From Prevotella multiformis DSM 16608 (GTDB lineage Bacteria; Bacteroidota; Bacteroidia; Bacteroidales; Bacteroidaceae), in contig NZ_GL872282.1 in NCBI RefSeq assembly GCF_000191065.1, forward strand, positions 216,952 to 280,951: DNA of 64,000 nt. Direction: 5' to 3'. This document shows, one piece after another, positions 53,341-62,994 of the stretch. The first letter of the stretch is position 1. Every line of letters begins with the position of its first letter. A program made the translations under genes and the position numbers. The notes beneath the pieces were generated by a model. That model did no database searches. It was not told where the DNA came from and saw nothing but the letters and a program-made list of their open reading frames with translations.

Positions 53341-54573
53341 TTACTTCTTTATAAATTGATTGTAAAAAGATATTAATTTCAGATAGTACCTGTCCAGACT
53401 TAGATTCCCATGTGCGAAATTCAAAGTCTCAGAACTCAAATGTACGTAATCTTTTGCAGATACAGAATCGGCAAGCATTACTTTATCTTTCAGGGTTTGC
53501 ACATCCCCACTTATAAATTGATAGCCAGTATTCCCTTCCAATATAATCTCTGGAATACCACCAATCTTTGCTCCAATCACCGGAGTTCCTACCGCATAAG
53601 CTTCTATAATGCTCATTGGGTTATTCTCATAGCATTCAGAGGGGACTAAAACAAAAAAAGCATTGGTCACCAAATCTTGCAGCTCCTTACCTCTTTTATA
53701 TCCCAAGAAATTAACATTATTCATACAGGATATATGAGCATACTTCTTTAAAGCCTTTTCTTCCGGCCCTGTACCCACTACGTCCAACCGGCAGTTTGGC
53801 AAGTCTCGAAAAACCTTCAGCAAGGTCTTCACTCCTTTCTCAGACGACAATCTGCCAAAGTATAAAAAATATCTCTCCTTTGGCATAGCTTTGGGAATCC
53901 TGGCAATAGATGTGCAAAAGTTATAGAGGGTAATTCTCGGAATGTCTTTCAGGGCAGGCATATACCTTTCATGAATATCTCTGGCAAAGTTACTGACATA
54001 AAGTAAACCATCGATATACTTGCTGGGATTAAAAAAAACATTACGGAAGTATTGCTCAGAAGCCATAACTGCACTTAACACCTTGCTTCCTTTACAACAC
54101 GTATGTACAAAGCACTTATAAAAATATTTTCCTTTACAATCTTCACAAATTCTACCGCTGCCATTACGAAACACATAAGCAGGACAAACCATGCGATAGT
54201 CATGCACTGTGAACAAGATTGGTATCTGATGTTTTTTTAAGACAGGAAGAATAGAAGCGGTAATCTGTCCCCATATCAGATGGATATGAGCAATATCCGG
54301 CTTCTCATGTTTAATTAACTGTTCTATTTTCTTTGCAGCTTCAAAATGATAAAAATAATTCACCACATTCTTTACCTGCTTCAAGAGGCCTTTCCTGGTT
54401 TCCTTTGATTCCGGAAAATATCCACTATAAGGTGAGGGATTATTCTTGTCCCATCTTAAAGTAAAGTAAACCACTTGGTGACCATGCTCCTCTAACAGTT
54501 TTCCAGTGTTGAAACAAACTGTCTCAGCACCACCTTTGTTGTAATTATAAACATCAATTAACAATATCTTCAT
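53341..54573 (-). CDS. Glycosyltransferase family 4
   Basis: A protein of 410 residues starting MKILLIDVYNYNKGGAETV. N-terminal motifs are YNKGGAETVCFNTG and HIHLIWGQITASILP, with a Cys-rich insertion (CEDCKGKYFYKCFVHTC) that is unusual and may bind a metal. The C-terminal donor domain has FLYFGRLSSEKGVKTLL and VLVPSECYENNPMSIIEAYA (EX7E-type). It acts in assembly of the surface polysaccharide. The start at 54573 was preferred because the frame to 54597 adds only non-conserved residues. Confidence 0.88.
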   Translation of the reverse strand: MKILLIDVYNYNKGGAETVCFNTGKLLEEHGHQVVYFTLRWDKNNPSPYSGYFPESKETRKGLLKQVKNVVNYFYHFEAAKKIEQLIKHEKPDIAHIHLIWGQITASILPVLKKHQIPILFTVHDYRMVCPAYVFRNGSGRICEDCKGKYFYKCFVHTCCKGSKVLSAVMASEQYFRNVFFNPSKYIDGLLYVSNFARDIHERYMPALKDIPRITLYNFCTSIARIPKAMPKERYFLYFGRLSSEKGVKTLLKVFRDLPNCRLDVVGTGPEEKALKKYAHISCMNNVNFLGYKRGKELQDLVTNAFFVLVPSECYENNPMSIIEAYAVGTPVIGAKIGGIPEIILEGNTGYQFISGDVQTLKDKVMLADSVSAKDYVHLSSETLNFAHGNLSLDRYYLKLISFYNQFIKK

Positions 54574-54605
54574 CTTATATATGAAATTATTTATCAATAT
54601 ATGGT

Positions 54606-55562
54606 TTACTTCATTTTATACCAGAGAAAAAACAGCCAATATATAATAAAACCTATTTTATGCTTTATTTTTCGGCTATACAATACATCTTTCCAGAAAC
54701 TTTGAGGTGCATATGTGCCTATTGCCTCATCAGTCTCTTTAAAGAAAGCTTTATTTCTATTCAGGATCGCTTCCTTCATCATATTTCGACGGATGTCAGA
54801 ACGAGCAATTGCTATGTCCCGTTTTGTTACAGGATAATTATTGGCCTTCGCAAAATCCAGAATATAATTCAATGCTATGAGAGCGTCAGGACGAACGGTG
54901 GAGACCAACTTTCTTGTTACACTGCAGTCATTCATTCGATAACCATATAAATCTTGATTTACATATATAAATGACTTAGCTTTAAGCAGTAACTTAAACA
55001 ATATCATCCAATCTTCACCTATACGAACTCCTTGCTGAAAAAAAATGTCATTTTCAAAAAACAGCTTTCTTTTATAGAAAGCCCCCCACACACCTAACAT
55101 TGCCGTCCTCCGAACGACAAGTTTAATATATTCATCTTTATCAGAACTATACTTTTTCCCAAACGAGGCTAACCTACTATTCTCTCCGAAAATATAAGCC
55201 CCATAACGGACAATATCACATCCTGCTACATTCTGATTTTCTAATATCTTGAAAGCACCATTTTTCAAGACATCGTCACCATCCACAAAACAAATCCAAT
55301 CACCATCAGAAGCTTTAATTCCCTCATTCCGGGCTACACTCACCCCCCTATTAGACTGATGAATTACGACAATATTATCCTGACCATCGGCCAAAACATC
55401 ACACTTCTCTCCAGAATTGTCAGTACTCCCATCATCCACAAGAACAATTTGCGTTTCAAAATTTACTGGTACATCTTGATCGAGTATACTATTCACACAC
55501 TCTTCTAACCAAGCTGTACAATTGTAAACGGGGACTACTATTGATATTTTATGCTTTGTCAT
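54606..55562 (-). CDS. Glycosyltransferase family 2
   Basis: A protein of 318 residues of GT-A fold: ISIVVPVYNCTAWLEECVNSIL at the start, LVDDGSTDNSGEKCD, ARNEGIKASDGDWICFVDGDD (DxD-type metal site) and GEDWMILFKLL. It overlaps the previous GT2 gene by four bases (ATGA). The C-terminal hydrophobic, basic tail (IGFIIYWLFFLWYKMK) suggests association with the membrane. Confidence 0.88.
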   Translation of the reverse strand: MTKHKISIVVPVYNCTAWLEECVNSILDQDVPVNFETQIVLVDDGSTDNSGEKCDVLADGQDNIVVIHQSNRGVSVARNEGIKASDGDWICFVDGDDVLKNGAFKILENQNVAGCDIVRYGAYIFGENSRLASFGKKYSSDKDEYIKLVVRRTAMLGVWGAFYKRKLFFENDIFFQQGVRIGEDWMILFKLLLKAKSFIYVNQDLYGYRMNDCSVTRKLVSTVRPDALIALNYILDFAKANNYPVTKRDIAIARSDIRRNMMKEAILNRNKAFFKETDEAIGTYAPQSFWKDVLYSRKIKHKIGFIIYWLFFLWYKMK

Positions 55563-56533
55563 ATCAATCGAGGTATGATTTTGTCATGAAACAACTTTGC
55601 CAAACGATTTCTCAGGATACCTTTTGGGAAAAATAAGACAAAGAAGATTGCAATCTTACCAAAAACTCCACACATAGACTTCAACCTTGTAAACAAGGGC
55701 AGATAATTCCTGCTTTCTTTTCCTGGCAACACCCGATAATCTGCTATCAACAATTTATAGACGACAGCTAATTGCTCATGCCGGCAAAGATCGTCAATAT
55801 TATCCATAAAATCAGAAGCTGATATTAAACGAGATCTTATATTTTGTTCATTTGGAGCTTGTGTAATACTTCCCGGACGAATATTATACATATAAGTATC
55901 CTCCTTGCATATAGCATAAGCCGAAACAAACTTTGCCGCAAAGAAATTCCAATAATCATCTTCATGAAGCAGACCCTCCTTGAAAAAGAGATGATTCTCC
56001 AATAACCATTTTCGTTTAACCAATTTATTCCACGCTGTTGGAGGAAAGTGCGCCATCAGCATCTCACGCTTAATATACTCAGTATCTTCTGAATATTCTC
56101 TCAATTTTTTTGATTTTAAACTTAAATATTCAAAACCACTGCTAGTAGCCTGAGCACCAGCCTGCACAATTTGAGCCTTGGGAAACTTTCTTGAAGTCCT
56201 TTCTAGAACCTCAATGCAATCAGGGGTTATATAGTCATCACTATCCAAGAAATACAGGTAGTCACCCCCCGCTTGCAAAATACCTGTATTGCGAGCCGCG
56301 GAAAGTCCGCCATTTTTAGGCCTATTTATAATATGAAAAGGAATCTCTCCCCTATACTTATCAATTAATTTTTGAGCGATTCTGACGCTTTCATCTTTTG
56401 TACAGTCATTCACAAGGATACATTCAACACCCTTCGTAAAGGACTGTGCCATCACGGATTTTAAACATTTACCTATGTATCTTTCTACTTGATAAATAGG
56501 GATTATTATAGTACAAAACAAAGCGTTATTCAT
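55559..56533 (-). CDS. Glycosyltransferase family 2
   Basis: A protein of 324 residues of GT-A fold: TIIIPIYQVERYIGKCLKSVM, LVNDCTKDES, AARNTGILQAGGDYLYFLDSDDYI (DxD) and LLHEDDYWNFFAAKF. It ends with a membrane-proximal segment (IAIFFVLFFPKGIL). It is coupled to the next GT2 gene by a four-base overlap and lies three bases downstream of the polymerase gene. Substrate unknown. Confidence 0.88.
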   Translation of the reverse strand: MNNALFCTIIIPIYQVERYIGKCLKSVMAQSFTKGVECILVNDCTKDESVRIAQKLIDKYRGEIPFHIINRPKNGGLSAARNTGILQAGGDYLYFLDSDDYITPDCIEVLERTSRKFPKAQIVQAGAQATSSGFEYLSLKSKKLREYSEDTEYIKREMLMAHFPPTAWNKLVKRKWLLENHLFFKEGLLHEDDYWNFFAAKFVSAYAICKEDTYMYNIRPGSITQAPNEQNIRSRLISASDFMDNIDDLCRHEQLAVVYKLLIADYRVLPGKESRNYLPLFTRLKSMCGVFGKIAIFFVLFFPKGILRNRLAKLFHDKIIPRLI

Positions 56534-56536
56534 AAT

Positions 56537-57859
56537 CTACTTTAATTTGTTCATTTGCTGATTCTTTAAAATAAAAGCTGACGTTATCATATAGTATGCA
56601 AATGAGCAATATATATTCGTAAGGAAAATACTTAAAATATAGGCTCCATTAAAAACATAGATATCCACATGTTTGTTATTATCTACTATCATCTTCCTGG
56701 ACCAACTATAAAAGAAAAATATCCATACCATCAAACCGATATAACCAGAATTAGCAATCGCCCATAAGTATAGAGACTCGAAGAACAAAGCATCTGTGTT
56801 TCCTCCATATTTCTCTATATGTTTTGTTGTATATCCATAACCTAAGCCGAATAACTCATTATTGGATATTAGATTATTTACATATTTTGCTTGTGAAAAT
56901 CTCAGTTCTCTATTTGATCCCGTAATCTCATTTTTCTCAGCTAAATTATCATCCCAAAAGAATATTGAAGGTTCAATATTAGCATGATAATATTCTTTTA
57001 AAGTAGGAGTACTATTTACCACAATGACAGATATTCCCAAAACAACCAGAAAACGTATAATGTTTCTTTTCACGAAAAGATTTCTCTCAACCAAATAGTA
57101 AGCAATGACTCCCATTAAAGGAAAAATTGCAGAACGTTTTGTAGACATAAAGCAGTTTAAGATTGCCAAGATGACATAGGCCTTTTTCCAGAATGTGTTT
57201 GACAGCCCTTTAAAGAAGAAACCAAAACACGTTAGAACCAAACAAATCTGTCCCCAGGGGATAGCTCCTTCAGACTGATTACCAGTTGTACTTGAAGTGA
57301 AAGCTCCACGTATGCTTTCTTCGCCATTTCCTATGAACATCTCCTTCGAATAGTTGAAGGTAAGAGCAAAAGCTTGCACCAATGGGTTCAGTCTAATTAT
57401 ATAAGTTACTATACCATAAATCCCAATTATAATAAAACTGAAAACGAAAAACCTTAAACAAATCTGTAGCTTTTCCTGCGAATTAACAATAATAATAAAC
57501 AAAATATATGGAGCAATTTCTGTCAATGTGAATTTGAAGAGTTCTTTACATTGAAAGACATAATCTACGCTTCCAAAAAGTCCGATAAAAGATAGAGGCA
57601 ATATTAATGTGAAAATAGGAAACAATGCAAACTTTACATTACTTCGTGAGAAATCGCATTGCTTATTCCTTAAAAAAACAAAGAACATCAAGACTAAAAG
57701 CATAAACGAATAAATACTGATGCTACCAATTCTTGTGGTCGTAGGTAAAACCATTTTTACGGCAAGAAAAAATGCATATGCTTGTACCAAGGACTTCTGA
57801 CAAAAATAGAGAAAGACCAAGATTATAAGTACAACAAACAGTTTTATTGCTAATATCAT
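56537..57859 (-). CDS. O-antigen/capsule polymerase (Wzy-like)
   Basis: A protein of 440 residues starting MILAIKLFVVLIILVF, with AGGTG eight bases before the ATG. About 11-12 membrane segments and a large periplasmic loop near residues 290-350 (NSTPTLKEYYHANIEPS, GSNRELRFSQAKYVNN) fit the Wzy/O-antigen ligase topology. These enzymes polymerise lipid-linked repeat units flipped by Wzx, whose gene lies two genes upstream. Sequence identity across Wzy proteins is low, so the call rests on topology and neighbours. Confidence 0.8.
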   Translation of the reverse strand: MILAIKLFVVLIILVFLYFCQKSLVQAYAFFLAVKMVLPTTTRIGSISIYSFMLLVLMFFVFLRNKQCDFSRSNVKFALFPIFTLILPLSFIGLFGSVDYVFQCKELFKFTLTEIAPYILFIIIVNSQEKLQICLRFFVFSFIIIGIYGIVTYIIRLNPLVQAFALTFNYSKEMFIGNGEESIRGAFTSSTTGNQSEGAIPWGQICLVLTCFGFFFKGLSNTFWKKAYVILAILNCFMSTKRSAIFPLMGVIAYYLVERNLFVKRNIIRFLVVLGISVIVVNSTPTLKEYYHANIEPSIFFWDDNLAEKNEITGSNRELRFSQAKYVNNLISNNELFGLGYGYTTKHIEKYGGNTDALFFESLYLWAIANSGYIGLMVWIFFFYSWSRKMIVDNNKHVDIYVFNGAYILSIFLTNIYCSFAYYMITSAFILKNQQMNKLK

Positions 57860-58084
57860 AAATTCACCTGATTTTAGTCTATAAGACAAATAGAATGACA
57901 CCAACTATCTTGGGTCAATCGACTCTAACTCAATTAAAACAGTGCTATATTATGCCTCTATCGTAAGAAAACTAATTGTCAACAAGGCCGCTATTCCATA
58001 AGAAATGCACTAAGACAGGAAAAACAGAATATCAACGCCCTAGCTCTGCATCTCAAATTTCACCGATCTCCTCATTTGAAATCC

Positions 58085-58219
58085 CTATAATTCAGATGGT
58101 ACAGCACAACGTGCTAAAGGCATTAACAGCGTCCCACCATGTAACAAAGGGACATGGATAAACACCACAAGAAATGCAAAAATATATCGGAAGAATTCTA
58201 TAGAGGGGTTTCGCATCAT
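58085..58219 (-). pseudogene. Acyltransferase 3 family remnant
   Basis: A 44-codon frame starting MMRNPSIEFFRYIFAFLVVF, then IHVPL and PLARCAVP, is the N-terminus of an acyltransferase-3 membrane protein (usual opening: N-x-S-I-E, F-R, IHVPL, RCAVPFF). It stops at CCATCTGAATTATAG, where the family normally continues with FFIISG. The downstream DNA (57905-58084) has stop codons in all frames, with only weak traces (GIAALLTISFLTI). Intact members are about 330-380 residues. It is a relic of a polysaccharide O-acetyltransferase in this locus. Confidence 0.7.
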
Positions 58220-58272
58220 TCAGTCTTCATTAAGCCTGAATTATATAGAGAGGATACATAAAGAAGATTATA

Positions 58273-59226
58273 TTATGAGCCAGAAATAAACTCATAAAAA
58301 CTATATGTTGTTTTTCCCTTTACTCCTGGAACCTTATGCCTTGTCAGCTTATGGAAATCAGAAATGCTTTTTATCTGTCTGAGTCTCTCCTCACTATACT
58401 CATCGAACAACTCAAACTGAAGGACGTGAGGAGCTGTATTGGGATAGTTGGGTACTTGCTTCCATTGTTCCGAATAACGCTCTGTTGCAATATGAAACAA
58501 TAAATGATAGAAAAGATAGTTCACCGCACTGTCATGCTTACGCCAATAGTAATAAGTCAGCTCTAGCGTGGTTTTAAGAATAGGATTGTTCTTTGTAGAA
58601 GAAATCAGCCAATTTGAACATACACAACCGACATCGCCACCAGGTCGCCAATTCTTAAAAACAAAGAATGGTAAAGCGAACAAGTCCTCATGATAGCCTG
58701 TACAATACACCGTCGAATCAATCCAGACCCCACCATTACGTACCAAAAGGTCTGTACGGAGAATATCAGCAAAGTGCGCTCCTAGAATGATGCCTTTTTC
58801 ATACTTTTCAATAATATACCGGGGTATATTCGTATAGTTCCGATAATTCTCGTTGGTAATAATAATTATTTCATATTGTGGCAAGCTTTTCTTTATAGAT
58901 CGCAGGCAAGCTTTACACAATAGGGGAGCATTTTCTTCTCCTTGCAACCAGCACCACCAGACAATACGAGGGGGCGTTCCTTTTTTCATCTCGTATATTG
59001 GAAGATCATCCAGAAAGTGTCTGCTGCACCGTTTCAAATACTGATAGGCCTGCCAGTCTGACATTTCAGAGGATAACCCCTTCGGAAGATAATTCTTATG
59101 CACAAATACACTTGAATGGTAAAAGAATCCATCCCTTATCTTATACAGTCGATTGACTATCTTTCGTCTGACAAGATGCCACCCGCCTTCTTTATAAAAA
59201 CTATTTACCTTTGAAAAGAGTGTCAT
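58273..59226 (-). CDS. GT32-like capsular polysaccharide synthesis glycosyltransferase
   Basis: A protein of 317 residues. The GT32/DXD-type core is PPRIVWWCWLQGEENAPLL, IIITNENYRNYTNIP, then AHFADILRTDLLVRNGGVWIDSTVY (the DXD-type metal motif, here IDS). Such enzymes transfer mannose, galactose or similar residues during capsule synthesis; the usual Bacteroidales annotation is capsular polysaccharide synthesis protein. It is coupled to the flippase gene by a four-base overlap and is followed by the acyltransferase relic. Confidence 0.85.
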   Translation of the reverse strand: MTLFSKVNSFYKEGGWHLVRRKIVNRLYKIRDGFFYHSSVFVHKNYLPKGLSSEMSDWQAYQYLKRCSRHFLDDLPIYEMKKGTPPRIVWWCWLQGEENAPLLCKACLRSIKKSLPQYEIIIITNENYRNYTNIPRYIIEKYEKGIILGAHFADILRTDLLVRNGGVWIDSTVYCTGYHEDLFALPFFVFKNWRPGGDVGCVCSNWLISSTKNNPILKTTLELTYYYWRKHDSAVNYLFYHLLFHIATERYSEQWKQVPNYPNTAPHVLQFELFDEYSEERLRQIKSISDFHKLTRHKVPGVKGKTTYSFYEFISGS

Positions 59227-60671
59227 TTTCTCCTGATATTCTTGATTGTGTTAACAGCATAGTTGTAACTTTCCAAGGAGAGGAATCTTGCCATTCCTAT
59301 GTAGAATGCACCTCCCATAACAACCTGAATAAAGAAAGAAACGAAAGTATTCAGTGGAAAAAGACCTATGAGATAAATGACTCCCCCCATGGCAAGTGCA
59401 ATTCCAAATTGTGGAGAAACATCCTTAAGTTGATCTTTAAAACTATATCCTATCAGCTTCCTGTTGGGCCAGGAATTAAAGACTGTTCCAACAAATCCAT
59501 AACAAGTACAGGCAATGGCAATAGCCAAAGGACTGATAAACATTCCTGCAGCAATGAGTAAAGGGTAAACGGGCTTTTTGTAGAGTTCCAACTTTAGTGT
59601 CACATCACTTCTCCCCAAGGCATTCAGAGCCTGTAAATTAGCTGTTCCAAGGATTCCGAAAAGATATTGGAAGCAAAGAACCTGCATGAAAGGGACACAG
59701 GACAGCCACTTCTTCGTTAATAAAATCAATACGAGTTTGTCTGAAGTTGCAGCAAGTCCCAAGAGTATCGGACACATGATAAAGCTACTTGTCATCATCG
59801 CACGTCTTACAGCTCGCTTTAGAGCTTCCGGTTCATTCTGAACCTTCGACATGGCCGGAAACAAAACAGCATTAATGGTGTTATTAATATTATTGGAAAA
59901 CAAGGAAGGAAACGAGTCACCTCTATTATAGAACGCCAAATCTGCAGGCTGATACTTGATACCGATAATGAAACTTTTTAATTCATTGAAGAAAGAACCG
60001 ATGACATTTGCACCCATAAATTTAGACCCAAAAGAGAACAGCACCTTAAATCGTTGATAAGAGAATATCAACTTCGGTCTCCAAGTTATAATCCTATTAA
60101 GTGTGAAAGTATTAACAAGCTGGTTGGATAATTGTTGCCCGACAAGAGACCAGACGCCAAAGCCGTGGTACGCCATGAAAATTCCTATGAAGCCTGATAT
60201 AATCGTGCCTATCAACGTTGCATAGAAGAATTTTTTGAAATCAAGTTTCCGTGATATGCTTGCCTGCTGAATGGAATTAATAGCAGAAATCGGGATAATC
60301 AAACCTAAGACCCTGAGTACAGGAGTAATCACTTCGTTTTTGTAGATGTCAGCAATGAAAGGGGCTGCAATGAAAAGAATTGCATATAAGAAGAGTGACA
60401 AGGCATTCCCTGCATGGAACATCGTTGAGAAATCAAGTTCATCAGCATCTCTCTTTTGGATGAGTGAAGTTCCTAGGCCACTGACTGCAAGACAACTTGC
60501 AATATTAATAAAAACCATTGTTAAGGCAATTACTCCATATTCCTTTGGCAGCAGCAATCGAGCAAGTACAACGGAGACAACAAAGCTGACCAGCTGTGAG
60601 GACAGCCGTTCTCCAAAACGCCAGATAAATCCCTTAATAGTCTTAGATTTTATATCCTCTTTATTTTCCAT
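59223..60671 (-). CDS. Polysaccharide flippase (Wzx, MOP superfamily)
   Basis: A protein of 482 residues with about 12-14 membrane segments. Typical of the Wzx-like lipopolysaccharide biosynthesis proteins: GFIWRFGERLSSQLVSFVVS at the start, LARLLLPKEYGVIALTMVF, then SFIIGIKYQPADLAFYNRGDSFP and YLFGILGTANLQALNALGRSDV. It moves lipid-linked repeat units across the inner membrane. It overlaps the CDP-glycerol transferase gene by 11 bases, showing co-transcription of the locus. Confidence 0.9.
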   Translation of the reverse strand: MENKEDIKSKTIKGFIWRFGERLSSQLVSFVVSVVLARLLLPKEYGVIALTMVFINIASCLAVSGLGTSLIQKRDADELDFSTMFHAGNALSLFLYAILFIAAPFIADIYKNEVITPVLRVLGLIIPISAINSIQQASISRKLDFKKFFYATLIGTIISGFIGIFMAYHGFGVWSLVGQQLSNQLVNTFTLNRIITWRPKLIFSYQRFKVLFSFGSKFMGANVIGSFFNELKSFIIGIKYQPADLAFYNRGDSFPSLFSNNINNTINAVLFPAMSKVQNEPEALKRAVRRAMMTSSFIMCPILLGLAATSDKLVLILLTKKWLSCVPFMQVLCFQYLFGILGTANLQALNALGRSDVTLKLELYKKPVYPLLIAAGMFISPLAIAIACTCYGFVGTVFNSWPNRKLIGYSFKDQLKDVSPQFGIALAMGGVIYLIGLFPLNTFVSFFIQVVMGGAFYIGMARFLSLESYNYAVNTIKNIRRK

Positions 60672-61872
60672 ACTTGTTTCGTGAGAAGCAACCAGTCATT
60701 ACATCATGAATTCTTTCAACTATGCGTTCAGAGGCATGACCATCATCAAAACCCTGATACACCTGTGAGAAAGCTTCCATCTTCTTTAGAAAATCTTTCG
60801 AGTCAAAATTTAAAATAACTTTTTCCAGTTCCTCGTTTGTTGTAGTGAGGACAAAAGGCAAATTAAAAAAGAAGGGTTTTAGTCCACGTGATCCTTGGTA
60901 ATCATCTATGTCCGGTGCATATAGAATAACAGGAGTCTGCAAGATTATGCTATCACATAGCGTGGAAGAATAGTCGGTCACCTGTAAATCACAGATAGCC
61001 ATTAGACGCTGCATATCAGGATAACTGCTTACATTAATAATTCTTTTAGTAAAGTGGAATAAATGTTCCGGATGTGGAACATTAGGATGCAACCGAATCA
61101 AAATAATCCACTCTCCGTCATTTCGGCTGTCCAAAGCTCGGATAATACTATTCCAGTTAATATCGTATACCTCCGTATCCCCGTCATCCCTGAAAGTAGG
61201 ACAATAAAGCAGTATCTTTTTATGGGGAGAGATGCCCAAGCTATATTTTATGGACTGCTTTTGAGATTCATCTATTTGAAAATAAAAGTCATTACGCGGC
61301 ATACCACTTTCCATAATTTCACCATTATACCAATAAGCGGAACGAAATTCTCCCGTCTGCAAATTGCTATTTGATATCATCAGATCCGTAATCAGGGACT
61401 CTTTTTGAGAATGTTTAATGTAATACGCACTCAGGTGTTCTTTTGCATCATTCTCTGCGTATTTTGGCCCAAAAGGACCATGCCATGTCTGAATATAGTA
61501 CTGCCCTTTCTTCTTTATGAAAGGAAGAGGATTCTTCACATTATTTACGATAACTTTTGAACCGGCCAATACCCGCATTCCTTTAAAACTTCTAATCTTA
61601 ACAGGCTTTATTCTTTGAGGTAGGAGCTTGCCATCAGCCTTCCCACTAACAAGCCAGAAAATCTTGTATGGAAGTTTCTGTTTCAGTATTTCTTCCGCAA
61701 TATACTTTGGGTTATCCCCATAGCCCTTCCCGTTAAAGTTATTAAAAGTTATGATATCATCTCTTACTGGAAACAGGAGACTTAACTGCCGAAACATCAG
61801 TAATTGCAGTCTGTTTTTCCTTTCTCTAAGTAATCTATATACCTTCTTTATAAAGAGAAATACGGACTTCAT
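60661..61872 (-). CDS. CDP-glycerol glycerophosphotransferase family protein
   Basis: A protein of 403 residues. The family landmarks are DNPKYIAEEIL, KVIVNNVKNPLPFIKKKGQYYIQTWHG, GMPRNDFYF, KKILLYCPTFRDDG and MAICDLQVTDYSSTLCDSIIL, PVILYAPDIDDYQGSRGL. Such enzymes transfer glycerol phosphate or ribitol phosphate (TagF/TagB type) or decorate capsules. In a Gram-negative capsule locus it probably adds a phospho-alditol substituent; the donor gene (CDP-glycerol synthesis) is not in the window. It is the first gene of the leftward operon. Confidence 0.88.
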   Translation of the reverse strand: MKSVFLFIKKVYRLLRERKNRLQLLMFRQLSLLFPVRDDIITFNNFNGKGYGDNPKYIAEEILKQKLPYKIFWLVSGKADGKLLPQRIKPVKIRSFKGMRVLAGSKVIVNNVKNPLPFIKKKGQYYIQTWHGPFGPKYAENDAKEHLSAYYIKHSQKESLITDLMISNSNLQTGEFRSAYWYNGEIMESGMPRNDFYFQIDESQKQSIKYSLGISPHKKILLYCPTFRDDGDTEVYDINWNSIIRALDSRNDGEWIILIRLHPNVPHPEHLFHFTKRIINVSSYPDMQRLMAICDLQVTDYSSTLCDSIILQTPVILYAPDIDDYQGSRGLKPFFFNLPFVLTTTNEELEKVILNFDSKDFLKKMEAFSQVYQGFDDGHASERIVERIHDVMTGCFSRNKYGK

Positions 61873-61983
61873 TTTACAACTTCTTCAAAGAACATATCAA
61901 AAACTATCATGTGTTTTTTTATTATTACAACGACTGATAATCAATTTACATACTATTATTTTTGCTTTAACGAACTTCCCCCC

Positions 61984-62303
61984 TCACCTCCTATATCCAT
62001 AAAGCAAACATTTTAGATACGTACTGCAGGAGAACATCATATAGTCACTTTCATAAGATATGAAAGAGTCCGGACGGATGTATTCCTCCAGTTTGTGAAA
62101 TGTATATAAATGGTTGCAAAATCCGTTTTCTGTCAAAAGTATTCCGTAGACTGCCCAAGCTCTATGCGCTTCTCCAGCCATACACAGAAATTTGCAATCT
62201 TCAAAAGTGTGCTCTTACCTTGGGACTGCGGGTCGATAACTACATTTATGCGCTTCAGTTCAATATCCGCGAAAAATATTGGACCAACATTTCTGAATCA
62301 TGA
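61984..62303 (-). pseudogene. AAA ATPase, degraded N-terminal part
   Basis: In one frame (62133-62300) the - strand reads FRNVGPIFFADIELKRINVV, then PQSQGKSTLLKIANFC (a P-loop where intact members have GPQSSGKST) and WLEKRIELGQSTEYF, ending at a stop. In the next frame (61984-62181) it continues with HKLEEYIRPDSFISYESDY. Together these form the start of a Bacteroidetes AAA/SMC-like ATPase broken by at least one frameshift and missing its C-terminal part and start codon. No Walker B is present. It is not expressed as a functional protein. Confidence 0.7.
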
Positions 62304-62994
62304 ATCTTCTCATAAAACTTGATTTGTCTATGCTTCAGTTCTTGCTGCAAGCCAATGAAAATAGATAAGGGAAAATGGAATAAGGTATGAATACCGGCAG
62401 ACACACAACCCTTCCTCCTTGACATGAAAAAGCCAAGCAGTGGACGAGGAAGGAGGAGGCTACCGCTTCGGGACAGAACAGGGATTGACTGGCTGTCCGC
62501 GGTATTCATAATCCGTCTCAGTAGAAAAGCATCAGACAAACAAAAATGAACCAGTACAAGGAATCATAAGGGCACAGCCGGCTCATAACGAAACCTCTAA
62601 CTCATTCATGTGGAGATGTAAGTCTAATGCGATTCTGAAGTTACCAACACAATATAATTGATGGTCTCTAATTGCGCACAAAGATACGAAATAGTATGCA
62701 GAAAAGAAAAGAAAAAAGAAGATATTTCGTCATGAAGAAATAGAATGAGGAAAAACAGAAAAACAGTTTCACCAAGCAACGGGACGGTGATACCAGAGGG
62801 ATCATAAGCATGTTCTTAAAAATCTGCATTGGCATACGGGGACGATAAGATTTGTCAGATCTGCCTATTCACAGACTTCGTCATTGCGCCACCCAAGAAA
62901 AATAAAGCATCCAATACACCTCAACGAGAACTCAAAATTCGGATTATCTCTCGTATAGAGGGGGTATGAACCCACTATCTCATCCGCTTTTTTA
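62304..62994. other. AT-rich gap with an inverted repeat and no gene
   Basis: Only short frames with atypical sequence occur. The notable structure is the imperfect inverted repeat 62387-62509 listed separately. Confidence 0.5.
62387..62509. repeat. Imperfect inverted repeat of about 123 bp
   Basis: ATGAATACCG (62387-62396) and CGGTATTCAT (62500-62509) are exact complements. Inside, CCTTCCTCCTT (62409-62419) faces AGGAAGGAGGAGG (62441-62453). It may be the remains of a small element or a hairpin in an untranslated region. Confidence 0.5.

Noticed and set aside
57976-58161. A 61-codon + strand frame in the gap before the GT32-like gene
   Set aside because: The opposite strand carries the acyltransferase relic; this frame has no family features.
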